From the NCBI RefSeq assembly GCF_009193295.2, contig NZ_CP059973.1, forward strand, positions 1,302,001 through 1,366,000: 64,000 bases of DNA, given 5' to 3'. This document shows positions 8,391-16,662 of this stretch, piece after piece. The position numbers and the translations under genes are program-made. Below the pieces are notes generated by a model that worked only from the letters and a program-made list of their open reading frames with translations, made no database searches and had not been told where the DNA came from. The DNA comes from Bacteroides luhongzhouii. GTDB taxonomy: Bacteria; Bacteroidota; Bacteroidia; Bacteroidales; Bacteroidaceae. Numbering within the stretch: the first letter of the stretch is position 1; every line of letters starts with the position of its first letter.

Positions 8391-8437
8391 TGTGGACAGA
8401 TTTGAGTAGCTTGCAACCACGGAAAAAAATGCTAAAA
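8391..8437 (+). promoter_or_regulatory. SAM-II riboswitch (metK leader)
   Basis: SAM-binding aptamer of the SAM-II (metA) class. Stem P1 is GTGG (8392-8395) with CCAC (8417-8420). The loop carries GATTTGAG and CTTGCAA, and the 3' side has the conserved GCTAAAA. TAGC (8407-8410) can pair with GCTA (8431-8434) as the required pseudoknot. This matches the alphaproteobacterial metA leaders in every conserved block. It lies directly in front of the SAM synthetase gene, so high SAM should repress SAM synthesis. About 100 bases separate it from the ATG and no T-run terminator follows, so the output mechanism is unclear. Confidence 0.82.
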
Positions 8438-8495
8438 CACGTCTGATTGACGCCTTTCGGCTTATCCTTTGCAGCACTCGCCTCTCCTACTCTCT

Positions 8496-8530
8496 CATTC
8501 TTAATTCTTATTTTTTAATTCTTAATTTAA
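8496..8530 (+). repeat. 7-bp repeat tract upstream of the metK start
   Basis: Heptamers CATTCTT, AATTCTT, ATTTTTT, AATTCTT, AATTTAA in register, ending five bases before the ATG. Same type as the leader repeat at 4732. Confidence 0.6.
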
Positions 8531-8535
8531 GAAAG

Positions 8536-9828
8536 ATGGGATACTTATTTACATCCGAATCGGTGTCAGAAGGACACCCCGACAAGGTAGCCGATCAAAT
8601 ATCGGATGCCGTGCTTGACAAACTGTTGGCTTACGACCCCAGTTCGAAAGTAGCTTGCGAAACACTAGTGACTACCGGACAAGTGGTGCTAGCGGGTGAA
8701 GTGAAAACAAAAGCGTACGTTGATCTACAACTCATCGCACGCGAAGTGATTAAGAAAATCGGTTATACCAAAGGAGAGTACATGTTCGAAAGTAACTCTT
8801 GTGGTGTACTCTCTGCTATTCATGAGCAAAGCCCCGATATCAACCGTGGTGTAGAGCGTCAGGATCCGATGGAACAGGGCGCAGGCGACCAAGGAATGAT
8901 GTTTGGCTATGCTACCAATGAAACGGAAAACTACATGCCGCTTTCTCTTGATTTGGCACACCGCATTCTGCAAGTGCTGGCCGATATTCGTCGTGAAGGA
9001 AAGGTAATGACTTACCTCCGCCCCGATGCCAAAAGCCAGGTTACTATCGAATATGATGACAACGGAACGCCTGTTCGTATCGATACAATCGTTGTTTCTA
9101 CACAACATGATGACTTTATCCAACCGGAAGATGATTCGCAAGCTGCTCAGCTGAAAGCTGACGAAGAAATGCTGTCTATCATCCGCCGTGATGTGATCGA
9201 GATTCTGATGCCTCGTGTAATTGCTTCTATTCATCACGATAAGGTATTGGCACTGTTCAATGATAAAATCATCTATCATGTGAATCCTACCGGAAAATTT
9301 GTAATCGGTGGTCCTCACGGAGATACCGGTTTGACGGGTCGTAAGATTATCGTCGATACTTATGGTGGTAAAGGTGCTCACGGTGGTGGTGCTTTCTCCG
9401 GAAAAGATCCTAGCAAGGTAGACCGTAGTGCAGCTTATGCAGCACGTCACATCGCAAAGAATATGGTTGCGGCAGGCGTAGCAGATGAAATGCTTGTACA
9501 AGTGAGCTATGCTATCGGTGTGGCTCGTCCGATCAATATCTTTGTCGATACTTATGGTCGTTCTCACGTCAACATGACTGATGGTGAGATTGCGCGTGTT
9601 ATCGACCAATTGTTCGATCTTCGCCCGAAAGCTATCGAGGAACGTCTGAAACTTCGTAATCCTATTTATCAGGAAACAGCCGCTTATGGTCACATGGGAC
9701 GTGAACCGCAAGTAATAACGAAGAAATTCTCCTCTCGTTACGAAGGAGACAAAACTGTGGAAGTGGAACTCTTTACATGGGAGAAACTCGACTACGTAGA
9801 TAAAATTAAAGCTGCTTTTGGTCTGTAA
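8536..9828 (+). CDS. metK: S-adenosylmethionine synthetase MetK
   Basis: Makes SAM from methionine and ATP; cytoplasmic tetramer. It has 430 residues, slightly longer than the E. coli enzyme. Motifs seen: [17 protein letters not shown] near the N-terminus (ATP and methionine site), [12 protein letters not shown], and the P-loop-like [16 protein letters not shown]. The gene has its own promoter and a SAM-II riboswitch, so it is probably under direct SAM feedback. A large hairpin terminator follows. Confidence 0.98.
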   Translation: MGYLFTSESVSEGHPDKVADQISDAVLDKLLAYDPSSKVACETLVTTGQVVLAGEVKTKAYVDLQLIAREVIKKIGYTKGEYMFESNSCGVLSAIHEQSPDINRGVERQDPMEQGAGDQGMMFGYATNETENYMPLSLDLAHRILQVLADIRREGKVMTYLRPDAKSQVTIEYDDNGTPVRIDTIVVSTQHDDFIQPEDDSQAAQLKADEEMLSIIRRDVIEILMPRVIASIHHDKVLALFNDKIIYHVNPTGKFVIGGPHGDTGLTGRKIIVDTYGGKGAHGGGAFSGKDPSKVDRSAAYAARHIAKNMVAAGVADEMLVQVSYAIGVARPINIFVDTYGRSHVNMTDGEIARVIDQLFDLRPKAIEERLKLRNPIYQETAAYGHMGREPQVITKKFSSRYEGDKTVEVELFTWEKLDYVDKIKAAFGL

Positions 9829-9848
9829 AACAGTCTGAAACAGGGTTT

Positions 9849-9925
9849 AACTTATTAAGAAAGAGCTGCAATTTCAACTTCCTTTAATGGAGATTGAAGT
9901 TGTAGCTCTTGATTTTTAATAAGTT
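9849..9925 (+). terminator. metK terminator with nested inverted repeats
   Basis: Outer arms AACTTATTAA / TTAATAAGTT (9849-9858, 9916-9925) enclose an inner 16-bp stem (9861-9876 with 9895-9910, two mismatched or wobble pairs). The inner stem is followed by GATTTTT. Strong structure about 20 bases after the stop codon. Confidence 0.75.
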
Positions 9926-9976
9926 ATATTTAAATAAATGTTTTTTGGCTATTAAGTGCGTTTTGCCGGAATTTGC

Positions 9977-9984
9977 TACTTTTG
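9977..9984 (+). promoter_or_regulatory. -7 promoter element for the TPR regulator
   Basis: TACTTTTG (TAnnTTTG), 25 bases before the ATG at 10009. Confidence 0.55.
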
Positions 9985-10008
9985 TTCCGTAAATAAACAG
10001 ACTGTCTA

Positions 10009-11673
10009 ATGAAAATAAGATATTGTTGTCCTAAACGCTATTTATTGGTGTTCTTTAGTTTATTTGTCAGCGTAGGTAGCATTTTAATGTCTGTCTTTTT
10101 TTCTTCCTGTTCCTCTCCTTCAGTGAAGAACCCATTGTTATTATGCGCTGATTCATTAATGGAGATATATCCAGATAGTGCTTTGTCTATTTTGGAATCA
10201 ATCACTTATCCACAGAAAATGCCACGTGCCGACAGGGCTTTTTATGCGCTATTGCTCACACAGGCACGGCATAAGAACTATATTGCTTTAGAGGATGATT
10301 CGTTGATAAAATCGGCTGTTGACTACTATGGTGATAAGAAGAAAAGTCTGCGCGCTGCAAAGGCTCATTATTACTGGGGAGCTACTTATCGGGAGATGGG
10401 GTATACCTCATTTGCTGTAGAAGAGTATCTGACAGCAATTCGGCTGATGCCTGTTAGGAATGAATTCTTAGCAATGATTTATGATAATCTTGCGGACTGT
10501 TATGAAAAAGATGAATTGTTTGATATAGCAATTGAGGCTTATCGCCAAGCTTATCAAATATTAAGAGGGGGAAGTCAACAGATATATCCATTGAGAGGTA
10601 TTGCACGTATGTGTTTGTTGCAAAATAGGAAGGACAGTGCATTGGTTTATTATCAGCAAGCTCTTGATTGTGCATTAGTGGAACAAGATTCTAGTTTGAT
10701 AGGGGCTCTTTACCATGATCTTGCCATGGCTTATAATGAAAAAAAAGATTATATTCAAGCGGATAAATATGTGTCAAAGGCTATTAAGATACAAGGACAG
10801 GATGCTGTCAATGTCTGTTTGTCAAAAGCACAGATTATGTTGAATCTGAATAAACTTGATTCTGCCAGCTATTTTTATAGTAAGAATGTAGATCAACTTG
10901 ATATTTATGGAAAGGCTGTTTATTATGATGGAATGTATCAAATAGCGAAGAAAAGAGGTGAATGGAAAACGGCAACAGAAAATATAGATGCATATAAAAT
11001 TCTTTATGATTCTATCCAGTTCATAACTGACAATGAAGAACTTAATCGACTTATGGATAAACATCAATTGGAGGAGCATAAGAGGTTACTGTCAGAACAT
11101 ACTAAAATGTTAATTTTTAGCTTGATTACTGCGTTCTTTTTATTGATGATTATTTGTGTCTTTTGTTTTATGTGGAATGACAGGAAGAGGAAAAAACGTT
11201 TTATTGCATTGCAACGTGAATTAACTCAAAAGCGAGTAGATACCATGTTACTTAGAGAAGAAGAGGCTTCTGAATCTAATAAAGAAGATTTAGATAAGAA
11301 AAGGTCGGAGTTGACAGAACAGCAAGTTCAATTATGTATATCTGTGCTTAAAACAACTGATTGTTACGATCGATTGGAAGCATTGGAGAAAGCAACTCCT
11401 AAGCAATTGTTGGCGATGCGTAGTTTGAGGAAGGATATACGTTCTACCATTTCTAGTGCATTTGTTGATGTGATGATGAATTTGAAGGAGCGCTATCCGG
11501 CTTTAACGGGTGATGATCTATTTTATTGTGTTCTTTCATTACTTTGTTGTTCAAAAACTGTCATGATGGAGCTGATGGATGCTACATCAGATGCTCTTAA
11601 GACGCGCAAAAATCGTATAAAGAACAAAATGGATACTCAAATTTTTGATCGGGTGTTTGGTGTTGATATTTAG
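10009..11673 (+). CDS. Membrane-anchored TPR protein with LuxR-like C-terminal domain
   Basis: Bacteroides-type regulator of 554 residues. An N-terminal signal ends in a lipobox-like FSSC (C34). TPR-like helices occupy about residues 70-340. A single membrane segment lies near 366-388 (FSLITAFFLLMIICVFCFMW), followed by a basic coiled-coil and a C-terminal domain resembling a helix-turn-helix (TRKNRIKNKM). The layout suggests an envelope sensor controlling transcription from the membrane side. It is followed 129 bases later by a DUF3244 protein gene, a pairing common in Bacteroides and a likely target. Ligand unknown. Confidence 0.75.
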   Translation: MKIRYCCPKRYLLVFFSLFVSVGSILMSVFFSSCSSPSVKNPLLLCADSLMEIYPDSALSILESITYPQKMPRADRAFYALLLTQARHKNYIALEDDSLIKSAVDYYGDKKKSLRAAKAHYYWGATYREMGYTSFAVEEYLTAIRLMPVRNEFLAMIYDNLADCYEKDELFDIAIEAYRQAYQILRGGSQQIYPLRGIARMCLLQNRKDSALVYYQQALDCALVEQDSSLIGALYHDLAMAYNEKKDYIQADKYVSKAIKIQGQDAVNVCLSKAQIMLNLNKLDSASYFYSKNVDQLDIYGKAVYYDGMYQIAKKRGEWKTATENIDAYKILYDSIQFITDNEELNRLMDKHQLEEHKRLLSEHTKMLIFSLITAFFLLMIICVFCFMWNDRKRKKRFIALQRELTQKRVDTMLLREEEASESNKEDLDKKRSELTEQQVQLCISVLKTTDCYDRLEALEKATPKQLLAMRSLRKDIRSTISSAFVDVMMNLKERYPALTGDDLFYCVLSLLCCSKTVMMELMDATSDALKTRKNRIKNKMDTQIFDRVFGVDI

Positions 11674-11769
11674 TGAGATATGTTGATCTTCCTTGGCTTG
11701 TTTTGCTTTTAAATAGATGACTGTTACCATTGTTACCACATAAAAATCGTTTCTTTTGCTTCATCTGTG

Positions 11770-11777
11770 TATTTTTG
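11770..11777 (+). promoter_or_regulatory. -7 promoter element for the DUF3244 gene
   Basis: TATTTTTG, 25 bases before the ATG. A 9-bp direct repeat (TGTTACCAT, TGTTACCAC) lies about 40 bases upstream, at roughly 11721-11738, and could be a regulator site. Confidence 0.55.
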
Positions 11778-11802
11778 AGGCGAAATTTTAAACCCATTTA
11801 TT

Positions 11803-12174
11803 ATGAAAGCTAAATTCTTACCTCTTTTGTTGTTGACAGTTTTACTTCAAGTAAGCATGTTCTCTTTTGCTAATGAGATGACAACCGCTCGTATAATCAG
11901 GCTAAAAAATAAGACTGAGGTACAACACCGATCTATCCCTGTTACTCCTGATGCTAGTATTGAAAACTCATTGTTGTCTATCGACCTTCTTTCTACTGTT
12001 CCTACTGTAACTGTTATCATAAAGAACGCAGCAACAGGTGAAGTTGTTTATACATCTACTGATTTAAATGTAGATAAGGTTTATATTGATCTTACAGGTG
12101 AGGAGAAAGGTAAATATACTTTGGAGATACAACTTCCCAAGGAGGCCTTTATTGGAGATTTTGAATTAGAATAA
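11803..12174 (+). CDS. DUF3244 small secreted protein
   Basis: A 123-residue exported protein: signal peptide to about residue 23 (LLLLTVLLQVSMFSFA), then a compact beta-rich domain (VTVIIKNAATGEVVYTSTD, GKYTLEIQLPKEAFIGDFEL) of the DUF3244 type. The domain has an immunoglobulin-like strand pattern. It has its own -7 element and sits beside a membrane TPR regulator. Exact function unknown; probably periplasmic or surface-exposed. Confidence 0.85.
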   Translation: MKAKFLPLLLLTVLLQVSMFSFANEMTTARIIRLKNKTEVQHRSIPVTPDASIENSLLSIDLLSTVPTVTVIIKNAATGEVVYTSTDLNVDKVYIDLTGEEKGKYTLEIQLPKEAFIGDFELE

Positions 12175-12526
12175 ATCTTTGAAATATATATTATTTGCAA
12201 CTAACATAATGATGATATACCTAAATCATTAACTGATGAAGCCCCGCTGTTGAAATATATGGCGCATTGCTGAAATGGCGATTAGATGACCGAAAGGGGA
12301 AAGATCGGTTAATTCTGTTCGTGGGCTTAATAGGCCTTGTGAAAGGCGCATAAAGGTATATTGAAACGTAAAATTAAAATCACTTTTTAAAATTGTATGC
12401 TGAATACTACTGGTAGGGTGTTCGAATGATTTTATGATTCGAATAATAAAGTTCATTCAGCAACAATTTGATACACCTGTTAGTAGATGAGATATCTGTG
12501 ATAGATGTATTCTCTGTGAGAAAGGT
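12175..12526. other. Non-coding spacer
   Basis: About 350 bases with no supportable gene on either strand. A minus-strand frame at 12229-12456 is open but has no recognisable family or promoter. The stretch leads into the terminator at 12527. Confidence 0.4.
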
Positions 12527-12563
12527 TCTTGGACTTCTGGATAAGAAGTCCAAGATTTTTTTT
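12527..12563 (+). terminator. Strong rho-independent terminator
   Basis: Perfect 12-bp stem TCTTGGACTTCT / AGAAGTCCAAGA (12527-12538, 12544-12555), five-base loop, eight T. It is 350 bases beyond the DUF3244 stop, so its transcript is unclear. Confidence 0.8.
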
Positions 12564-12565
12564 AA

Positions 12566-12929
12566 GATATATGGCATTTTAACGCTAAAGTGGATTCTAT
12601 TTATTTTAATGGATATGAGATGTCGTTATTAGAGAAGTCAAGGTTGATGTTGATGATGGATAATTTGAAAACTTGTACCACAGTGGAGCAATTTAGAACT
12701 TTGATGTAAAGAGAATATCTTCAGCGTATGTCTGAATTCGAACTTGTAGCAAATTATGTAGATGGTCTTATTAATAAGAATGATAAAGCTACTGTACGTA
12801 GCTATACTAAACAAGTCTATGCACAGATTGATGCATCTTCTGATTATTTATTGTGCCAAAAATGAATATCCATTTACTCGGTTTGTTGTATTTACTATGT
12901 ACTATTTGGGGAGTAATGGTGGCTTGTGA
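12566..12929 (+). pseudogene. Decayed gene of unknown family
   Basis: Coding-like sequence reads FNGYEMSLLEKSRLMLMMDN up to a TAA at 12707. It continues in the same frame (REYLQRMSEFELVANYVDG, then SYTKQVYAQIDASSDYLLCQ), then shifts frame at a five-A run (12858-12862) into KNEYPFTRFVVFTMYYLGS, ending at TGA 12927. CAA to TAA plus loss of one A would explain both lesions. The N-terminus is missing: the frame opens straight after the terminator T-run. I do not recognise the family. Confidence 0.5.
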
Positions 12930-12993
12930 GAGCGTTTGAACTTATATCTGTTAATTTGATGGTATGGAATAAGGTGACTCTCGTTATTTTTCG

Positions 12994-13001
12994 TATTTTT
13001 G
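12994..13001 (+). promoter_or_regulatory. -7 promoter element for the LOG-hemD-rnpA run
   Basis: TATTTTTG, 28 bases before the ATG at 13029. Confidence 0.5.
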
Positions 13002-13028
13002 TGCCATATTTAAAGTGGCGTGAGAGTG

Positions 13029-13616
13029 ATGAATCAGATAAATTCCGTATGCGTATATAGCGCTTCCAGTACCAAGATAGATGCTGTTTATTTTCGGGCA
13101 GCCGAGACTCTCGGTCGTTTGCTTGCCGAACACCATATCCGTTTGATAAATGGTGCCGGAAGTATTGGCCTGATGTGTTCTGTGGCAGATGCTGTATTGA
13201 AAAATGGTGGTGAGGTGACAGGTGTGATTCCTCGTTTTATGGTAGAGCAAAACTGGCATCATACGGGATTGACAGAACTGATTGAAGTAGAATCCATGCA
13301 CGAACGCAAGCAAAAGATGGCGGCTTTGAGTGATGGCATTATTGCTTTGCCTGGTGGATGCGGTACCCTTGAAGAACTGCTGGAGATTATTACCTGGAAA
13401 CAATTGGGATTATATCTCAATCCGATTGTAATCCTCAATATAAACGGATTCTTCGATCCACTCCTCGAAATGCTTGAAAAGGCTATTGATGAGAACTTTA
13501 TGCGCCGGCAACACGGTGATATATGGAAAGTGGCACAGACGCCGGAAGAAGCGGTTCAATTGCTTTATGAAACTCCCGTATGGGACATTTCCATTCGTAA
13601 ATTTGCAGCGATATGA
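13029..13616 (+). CDS. TIGR00730 (LOG) family nucleotide phosphoribohydrolase-like protein
   Basis: A 195-residue Rossmann-fold protein with the LOG signature PGGCGTLEE preceded by HERKQKMAALSDGIIAL and an N-terminal INGAGSIGLM loop. Plant and some bacterial LOG proteins cleave nucleoside 5'-monophosphates (cytokinin ribotides) to the base; the physiological substrate in Bacteroides is unknown. I use the ATG at 13029; a GTG nine bases upstream is also in frame. It overlaps DUF4271 by four bases (ATGA), indicating coupled translation. Confidence 0.9.
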   Translation: MNQINSVCVYSASSTKIDAVYFRAAETLGRLLAEHHIRLINGAGSIGLMCSVADAVLKNGGEVTGVIPRFMVEQNWHHTGLTELIEVESMHERKQKMAALSDGIIALPGGCGTLEELLEIITWKQLGLYLNPIVILNINGFFDPLLEMLEKAIDENFMRRQHGDIWKVAQTPEEAVQLLYETPVWDISIRKFAAI

Positions 13617-14446
13617 TAGGCGACACACTAAGTTCCCGGAGTGTGGATACATTGTCTTTTTTCCAACAGGAACAGACTAGTCCGGCAAAGGCGGACACTG
13701 ATAGTCTGCAGTTGGCTGATCTTCATGCTGTGCAAGAAGTCGATTCCGGCTTTGAGGGGACACCTATCTCCTACTCTCCCCGCACGGATGATGCCATTGC
13801 GTTGACCTTGTTGGCTTGCTTCTTTCTTTCCTCCATAGCTTTGGCACGCGGAAAGAGATTTCTCTCCCAACAAGTGAAAGACTTTGTATTGCATCGTGAA
13901 CGAACGAGTATTTTTGATAGTTCTACGGCAGCCGATGTGCGTTATCTCCTTGTGCTTGTGTTGCAGACTTGTGTCTTGTCGGGTATTACATTCCTTAATT
14001 ATTTTCATGACACATGTCTCGCCTTGATGAACCATGTATCCCCCCTCCTTTTGCTGGGTATCTATGTTGGTTTCTGCCTCGTTTATTTCTTACTAAAATG
14101 GCTGCTTTATATGTTTCTTGGGTGGACATTTTTTGATAAAAATAAGACAAATATATGGCTGGAATCCTATTCTGCACTCATATATTATGTCGGATTTGCC
14201 CTTTATCCGTTCGTTCTTTTTCTAGTTTATTTTGATTTGAGTCTCACAAGTTTGGTCATAATTGGGGCTATTATTTTAATTTTCACTAAAATATTGATGT
14301 TTTATAAGTGGATAAAGCTTTTTTTTCATCAATTTAGCGGGCTTTTCCTATTAATTTTGTACTTTTGCGCTCTTGAAATAGTACCTTGTCTGTTACTCTA
14401 TCAAGGTATGATTCAAATGAACAATATTTTGCTAATAAAATTTTAG
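13613..14446 (+). CDS. DUF4271 membrane protein
   Basis: A 277-residue protein with a polar N-terminal 60 residues, then about six membrane segments (first near 63-78, the rest about 105-270). It matches DUF4271, a Bacteroidota family regularly placed immediately upstream of hemD. Function unknown. Start ATG overlaps the LOG stop; hemD follows four bases after its stop. Confidence 0.88.
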   Translation: MIGDTLSSRSVDTLSFFQQEQTSPAKADTDSLQLADLHAVQEVDSGFEGTPISYSPRTDDAIALTLLACFFLSSIALARGKRFLSQQVKDFVLHRERTSIFDSSTAADVRYLLVLVLQTCVLSGITFLNYFHDTCLALMNHVSPLLLLGIYVGFCLVYFLLKWLLYMFLGWTFFDKNKTNIWLESYSALIYYVGFALYPFVLFLVYFDLSLTSLVIIGAIILIFTKILMFYKWIKLFFHQFSGLFLLILYFCALEIVPCLLLYQGMIQMNNILLIKF

Positions 14447-14450
14447 GACG

Positions 14451-15197
14451 TTGAAAATTAAAAAAGTACTAGTGTCGCAGCCTAAGCCTGCGTCAGAGAA
14501 ATCTCCCTATTACGACATAGCTGAAAAGTATGGCGTTAAAATAGATTTCCGACCGTTTATTAAGGTTGAAAGTCTTTCGGCGAAAGAATTTCGGCAACAG
14601 AAAATTTCGATTCTCGACCACACAGCCGTAATATTCACTTCGCGCCATGCTATTGACCATTTTTTCACTTTGTGTACTGAATTGCGCGTGACAATTCCCG
14701 AAACGATGAAGTATTTCTGTGTGACGGAAGCTGTTGCATTGTATATTCAGAAATATGTGCAATACCGCAAGCGTAAGATCTTCTTCGGAGCTACCGGAAA
14801 GATTGAAGACCTGATACCTTCCATTGTGAAGCATAAAACGGAGAAATATCTCGTTCCAATGTCAGACGTACACAATGATGATGTGAAAAACTTGCTCGAC
14901 AAGAATAACATTCAGCATACAGAAGCTGTGATGTACCGTACGGTGAGCAACGACTTTACACCGGACGAGGAGTTTGATTATGACATGTTAGTGTTCTTCA
15001 GCCCTGCCGGAGTGACTTCATTGAAGAAGAACTTCCCTGATTTTAATCAGAGAGAGATTAAAATCGGAACTTTCGGCTCTACCACCGCACAGGCTGTACG
15101 TGACGCAGGTCTCCGTCTGGACCTTGAAGCTCCTACGGTGCAGGCTCCGTCAATGACTGCCGCACTTGATATGTTTATCAGAGAAAACAATAAATAA
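14451..15197 (+). CDS. hemD: Uroporphyrinogen-III synthase HemD
   Basis: Cyclises hydroxymethylbilane to uroporphyrinogen III in tetrapyrrole synthesis. It has 248 residues; the family is divergent, but the blocks VSQPKPASEKSPYYDIAEKY, AVIFTSRHAIDHFF and LVFFSPAGVTSLKKNFP are characteristic. The start is a TTG at 14451, four bases after the DUF4271 stop; no better ATG exists. Part of the LOG-DUF4271-hemD-rnpA-yidD operon. Confidence 0.9.
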   Translation: MKIKKVLVSQPKPASEKSPYYDIAEKYGVKIDFRPFIKVESLSAKEFRQQKISILDHTAVIFTSRHAIDHFFTLCTELRVTIPETMKYFCVTEAVALYIQKYVQYRKRKIFFGATGKIEDLIPSIVKHKTEKYLVPMSDVHNDDVKNLLDKNNIQHTEAVMYRTVSNDFTPDEEFDYDMLVFFSPAGVTSLKKNFPDFNQREIKIGTFGSTTAQAVRDAGLRLDLEAPTVQAPSMTAALDMFIRENNK

Positions 15198-15202
15198 ACA
15201 GA

Positions 15203-15592
15203 GTGGGTATATATACTTTGTGTAAAGCCGAAAGGCTGAATAGTAAAATTCTGATCGGAAAGATGTTTGAAGGCGGCGTTTCGAAGTCGTTTTCCATCTT
15301 TCCGATACGCGTTGTATATATGCCTGTCGAGCAGGGCGAGGCTCCTGCTTCTATACTAATTAGTGTGTCGAAACGTCGTTTTAAACGAGCGGTGAAACGC
15401 AACCGTGTGAAACGTCAGATACGCGAAGCCTACCGGAAGAACAAATCTCTCTTGGTGGACGAACTGCAACGCCGGGAGCAGCGGTTAGCTGTTGCCTTTA
15501 TCTATCTGTCGGACGAGCTTATTGCTACTTCCGAATTGGAAGAAAAGATGAAAATAGCGCTTGCGCGCATCTCTGAAAAACTATCCTCATGA
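15203..15592 (+). CDS. rnpA: Ribonuclease P protein component RnpA
   Basis: Basic protein subunit of RNase P, which removes 5' leaders from tRNA precursors with the RnpB RNA. It has 129 residues and the signature [21 protein letters not shown] start, five bases after hemD. In many bacteria rnpA sits with rpmH and dnaA; here it sits between hemD and yidD, the Bacteroidota arrangement. It overlaps yidD by four bases (ATGA). Confidence 0.95.
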   Translation: MGIYTLCKAERLNSKILIGKMFEGGVSKSFSIFPIRVVYMPVEQGEAPASILISVSKRRFKRAVKRNRVKRQIREAYRKNKSLLVDELQRREQRLAVAFIYLSDELIATSELEEKMKIALARISEKLSS

Positions 15593-15864
15593 AACCTCGT
15601 AACTCCCGGATATCTGCCCTATGGGTATTCGTAACGGGAATTGTGAGGAAAGTACTCTCTTTCTTGTTGCTTGTTCCCATCTACTTTTACCGGGTTTGTA
15701 TTTCCCCTCTTACTCCTCCCTCTTGTCGATTTACGCCAACCTGCTCAGCTTATGCCGTTGAAGCAATTAAGAAGCACGGTCCTGTAAAGGGGCTTTATCT
15801 TGCTGTGCGGCGTATTCTGCGATGCCATCCTTGGGGTGGCTCCGGCTATGATCCCGTACCTTGA
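15589..15864 (+). CDS. yidD: Membrane protein insertion efficiency factor YidD
   Basis: A 91-residue protein thought to aid YidC-dependent membrane protein insertion. It has an N-terminal amphipathic or hydrophobic stretch followed by the signature [19 protein letters not shown] and the C-terminal [14 protein letters not shown]. Coupled to rnpA by an ATGA overlap, the classical rnpA-yidD pair. Confidence 0.96.
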   Translation: MKPRNSRISALWVFVTGIVRKVLSFLLLVPIYFYRVCISPLTPPSCRFTPTCSAYAVEAIKKHGPVKGLYLAVRRILRCHPWGGSGYDPVP

Positions 15865-15889
15865 AGCAATTAAAAATGAGAAATAGAAG

Positions 15890-16576
15890 ATGAAAAAGAA
15901 TGTGACTGACATTTTGGACATTCATACTCATAAACTGGAGGCTGATTCCTTGGGAAAATCCATCATCAATTATCCGTTGTTGGCGGACTCTTCATTGTAT
16001 ATACCTCTCGCAGGAGAGGTAGAAGTGGATAGGGGATATTATTGTTCTGCCGGCATTCATCCCTGGGAGTTGACAGAACATAATGCCGGACAGCTATTGG
16101 ATTATCTTAAGCGGCAGTTGCGGAGAAAACAGCTTGTAGCCGTAGGAGAGGCGGGGCTGGATAAATTGGCAGCAGTTCCGGTAGAACTTCAGTTAGCCGT
16201 GTTTAAGGAACAGGTAAAATTATCGGAAAAGTGCGATTTGCCGTTGATTATCCACTGCGTGAAAGCAATGGACGAACTGTTGGCAGTGAAAAAAGAATTT
16301 CATCCTCAACAAGCTTGGATATGGCATGGTTTTCGTGGGAAACCGGAGCAGGCGATGCAGTTGTTGAGAAAGGGTTTTTATCTCTCTTTTGGAGAATATT
16401 ATCCTGATGAAACAATGCAGACAGTACCCGACGAACGGTTGTTTCTGGAAACGGACAACAGTTCGCTTGATATTGAAGATATCCTGTGTCGGGCAGCCAA
16501 AGTGCGTGGGGTAGAAGTGGAAGTGTTGCGTGAGACGATCCGCCGAAATATTCAAAATGTCTTTTTTAGGGCGTAA
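15890..16576 (+). CDS. TatD-family metal-dependent hydrolase
   Basis: Amidohydrolase-fold protein of 228 residues. Metal-ligand positions are visible: DIHTH at the N-terminus, AGIHPWEL, VGEAGLD, IIHCVKA, a W-H-G-F-R-G loop and LETD (FLETDNSS) near the end. TatD proteins are DNA exonucleases or related hydrolases; the exact substrate is uncertain. It is slightly shorter than E. coli TatD. It lies 25 bases after yidD, probably in the same transcript. Confidence 0.88.
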   Translation: MKKNVTDILDIHTHKLEADSLGKSIINYPLLADSSLYIPLAGEVEVDRGYYCSAGIHPWELTEHNAGQLLDYLKRQLRRKQLVAVGEAGLDKLAAVPVELQLAVFKEQVKLSEKCDLPLIIHCVKAMDELLAVKKEFHPQQAWIWHGFRGKPEQAMQLLRKGFYLSFGEYYPDETMQTVPDERLFLETDNSSLDIEDILCRAAKVRGVEVEVLRETIRRNIQNVFFRA

Positions 16577-16602
16577 GAGTTGTATCTTCCGAGAAAGAGT
16601 CG

Positions 16603-16610
16603 TACTTTTG
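16603..16610 (+). promoter_or_regulatory. -7 promoter element for tyrS
   Basis: TACTTTTG, 52 bases before the tyrS ATG. Confidence 0.6.
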
Positions 16611-16662
16611 TCGCACATGGGATTGAAATACAATAAAAACCAAATAATTAAAGAGTAATACG

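Noticed and set aside
6649..9711. Long open frames antisense to queA and metK (6649-7434, 8725-9711)
   Set aside because: They lie wholly inside strongly supported genes, have no family resemblance, and follow from the codon bias of the sense genes.
12862..12939. 25-residue peptide frame starting in the decayed gene (ATG at 12862)
   Set aside because: The other frame continues the coding sequence of the decayed gene better, so this is probably a by-product of the frameshift.
13613..15864. Operon with many four-base overlaps as something unusual
   Set aside because: ATGA overlaps and the hemD-rnpA-yidD order are ordinary for Bacteroidota.
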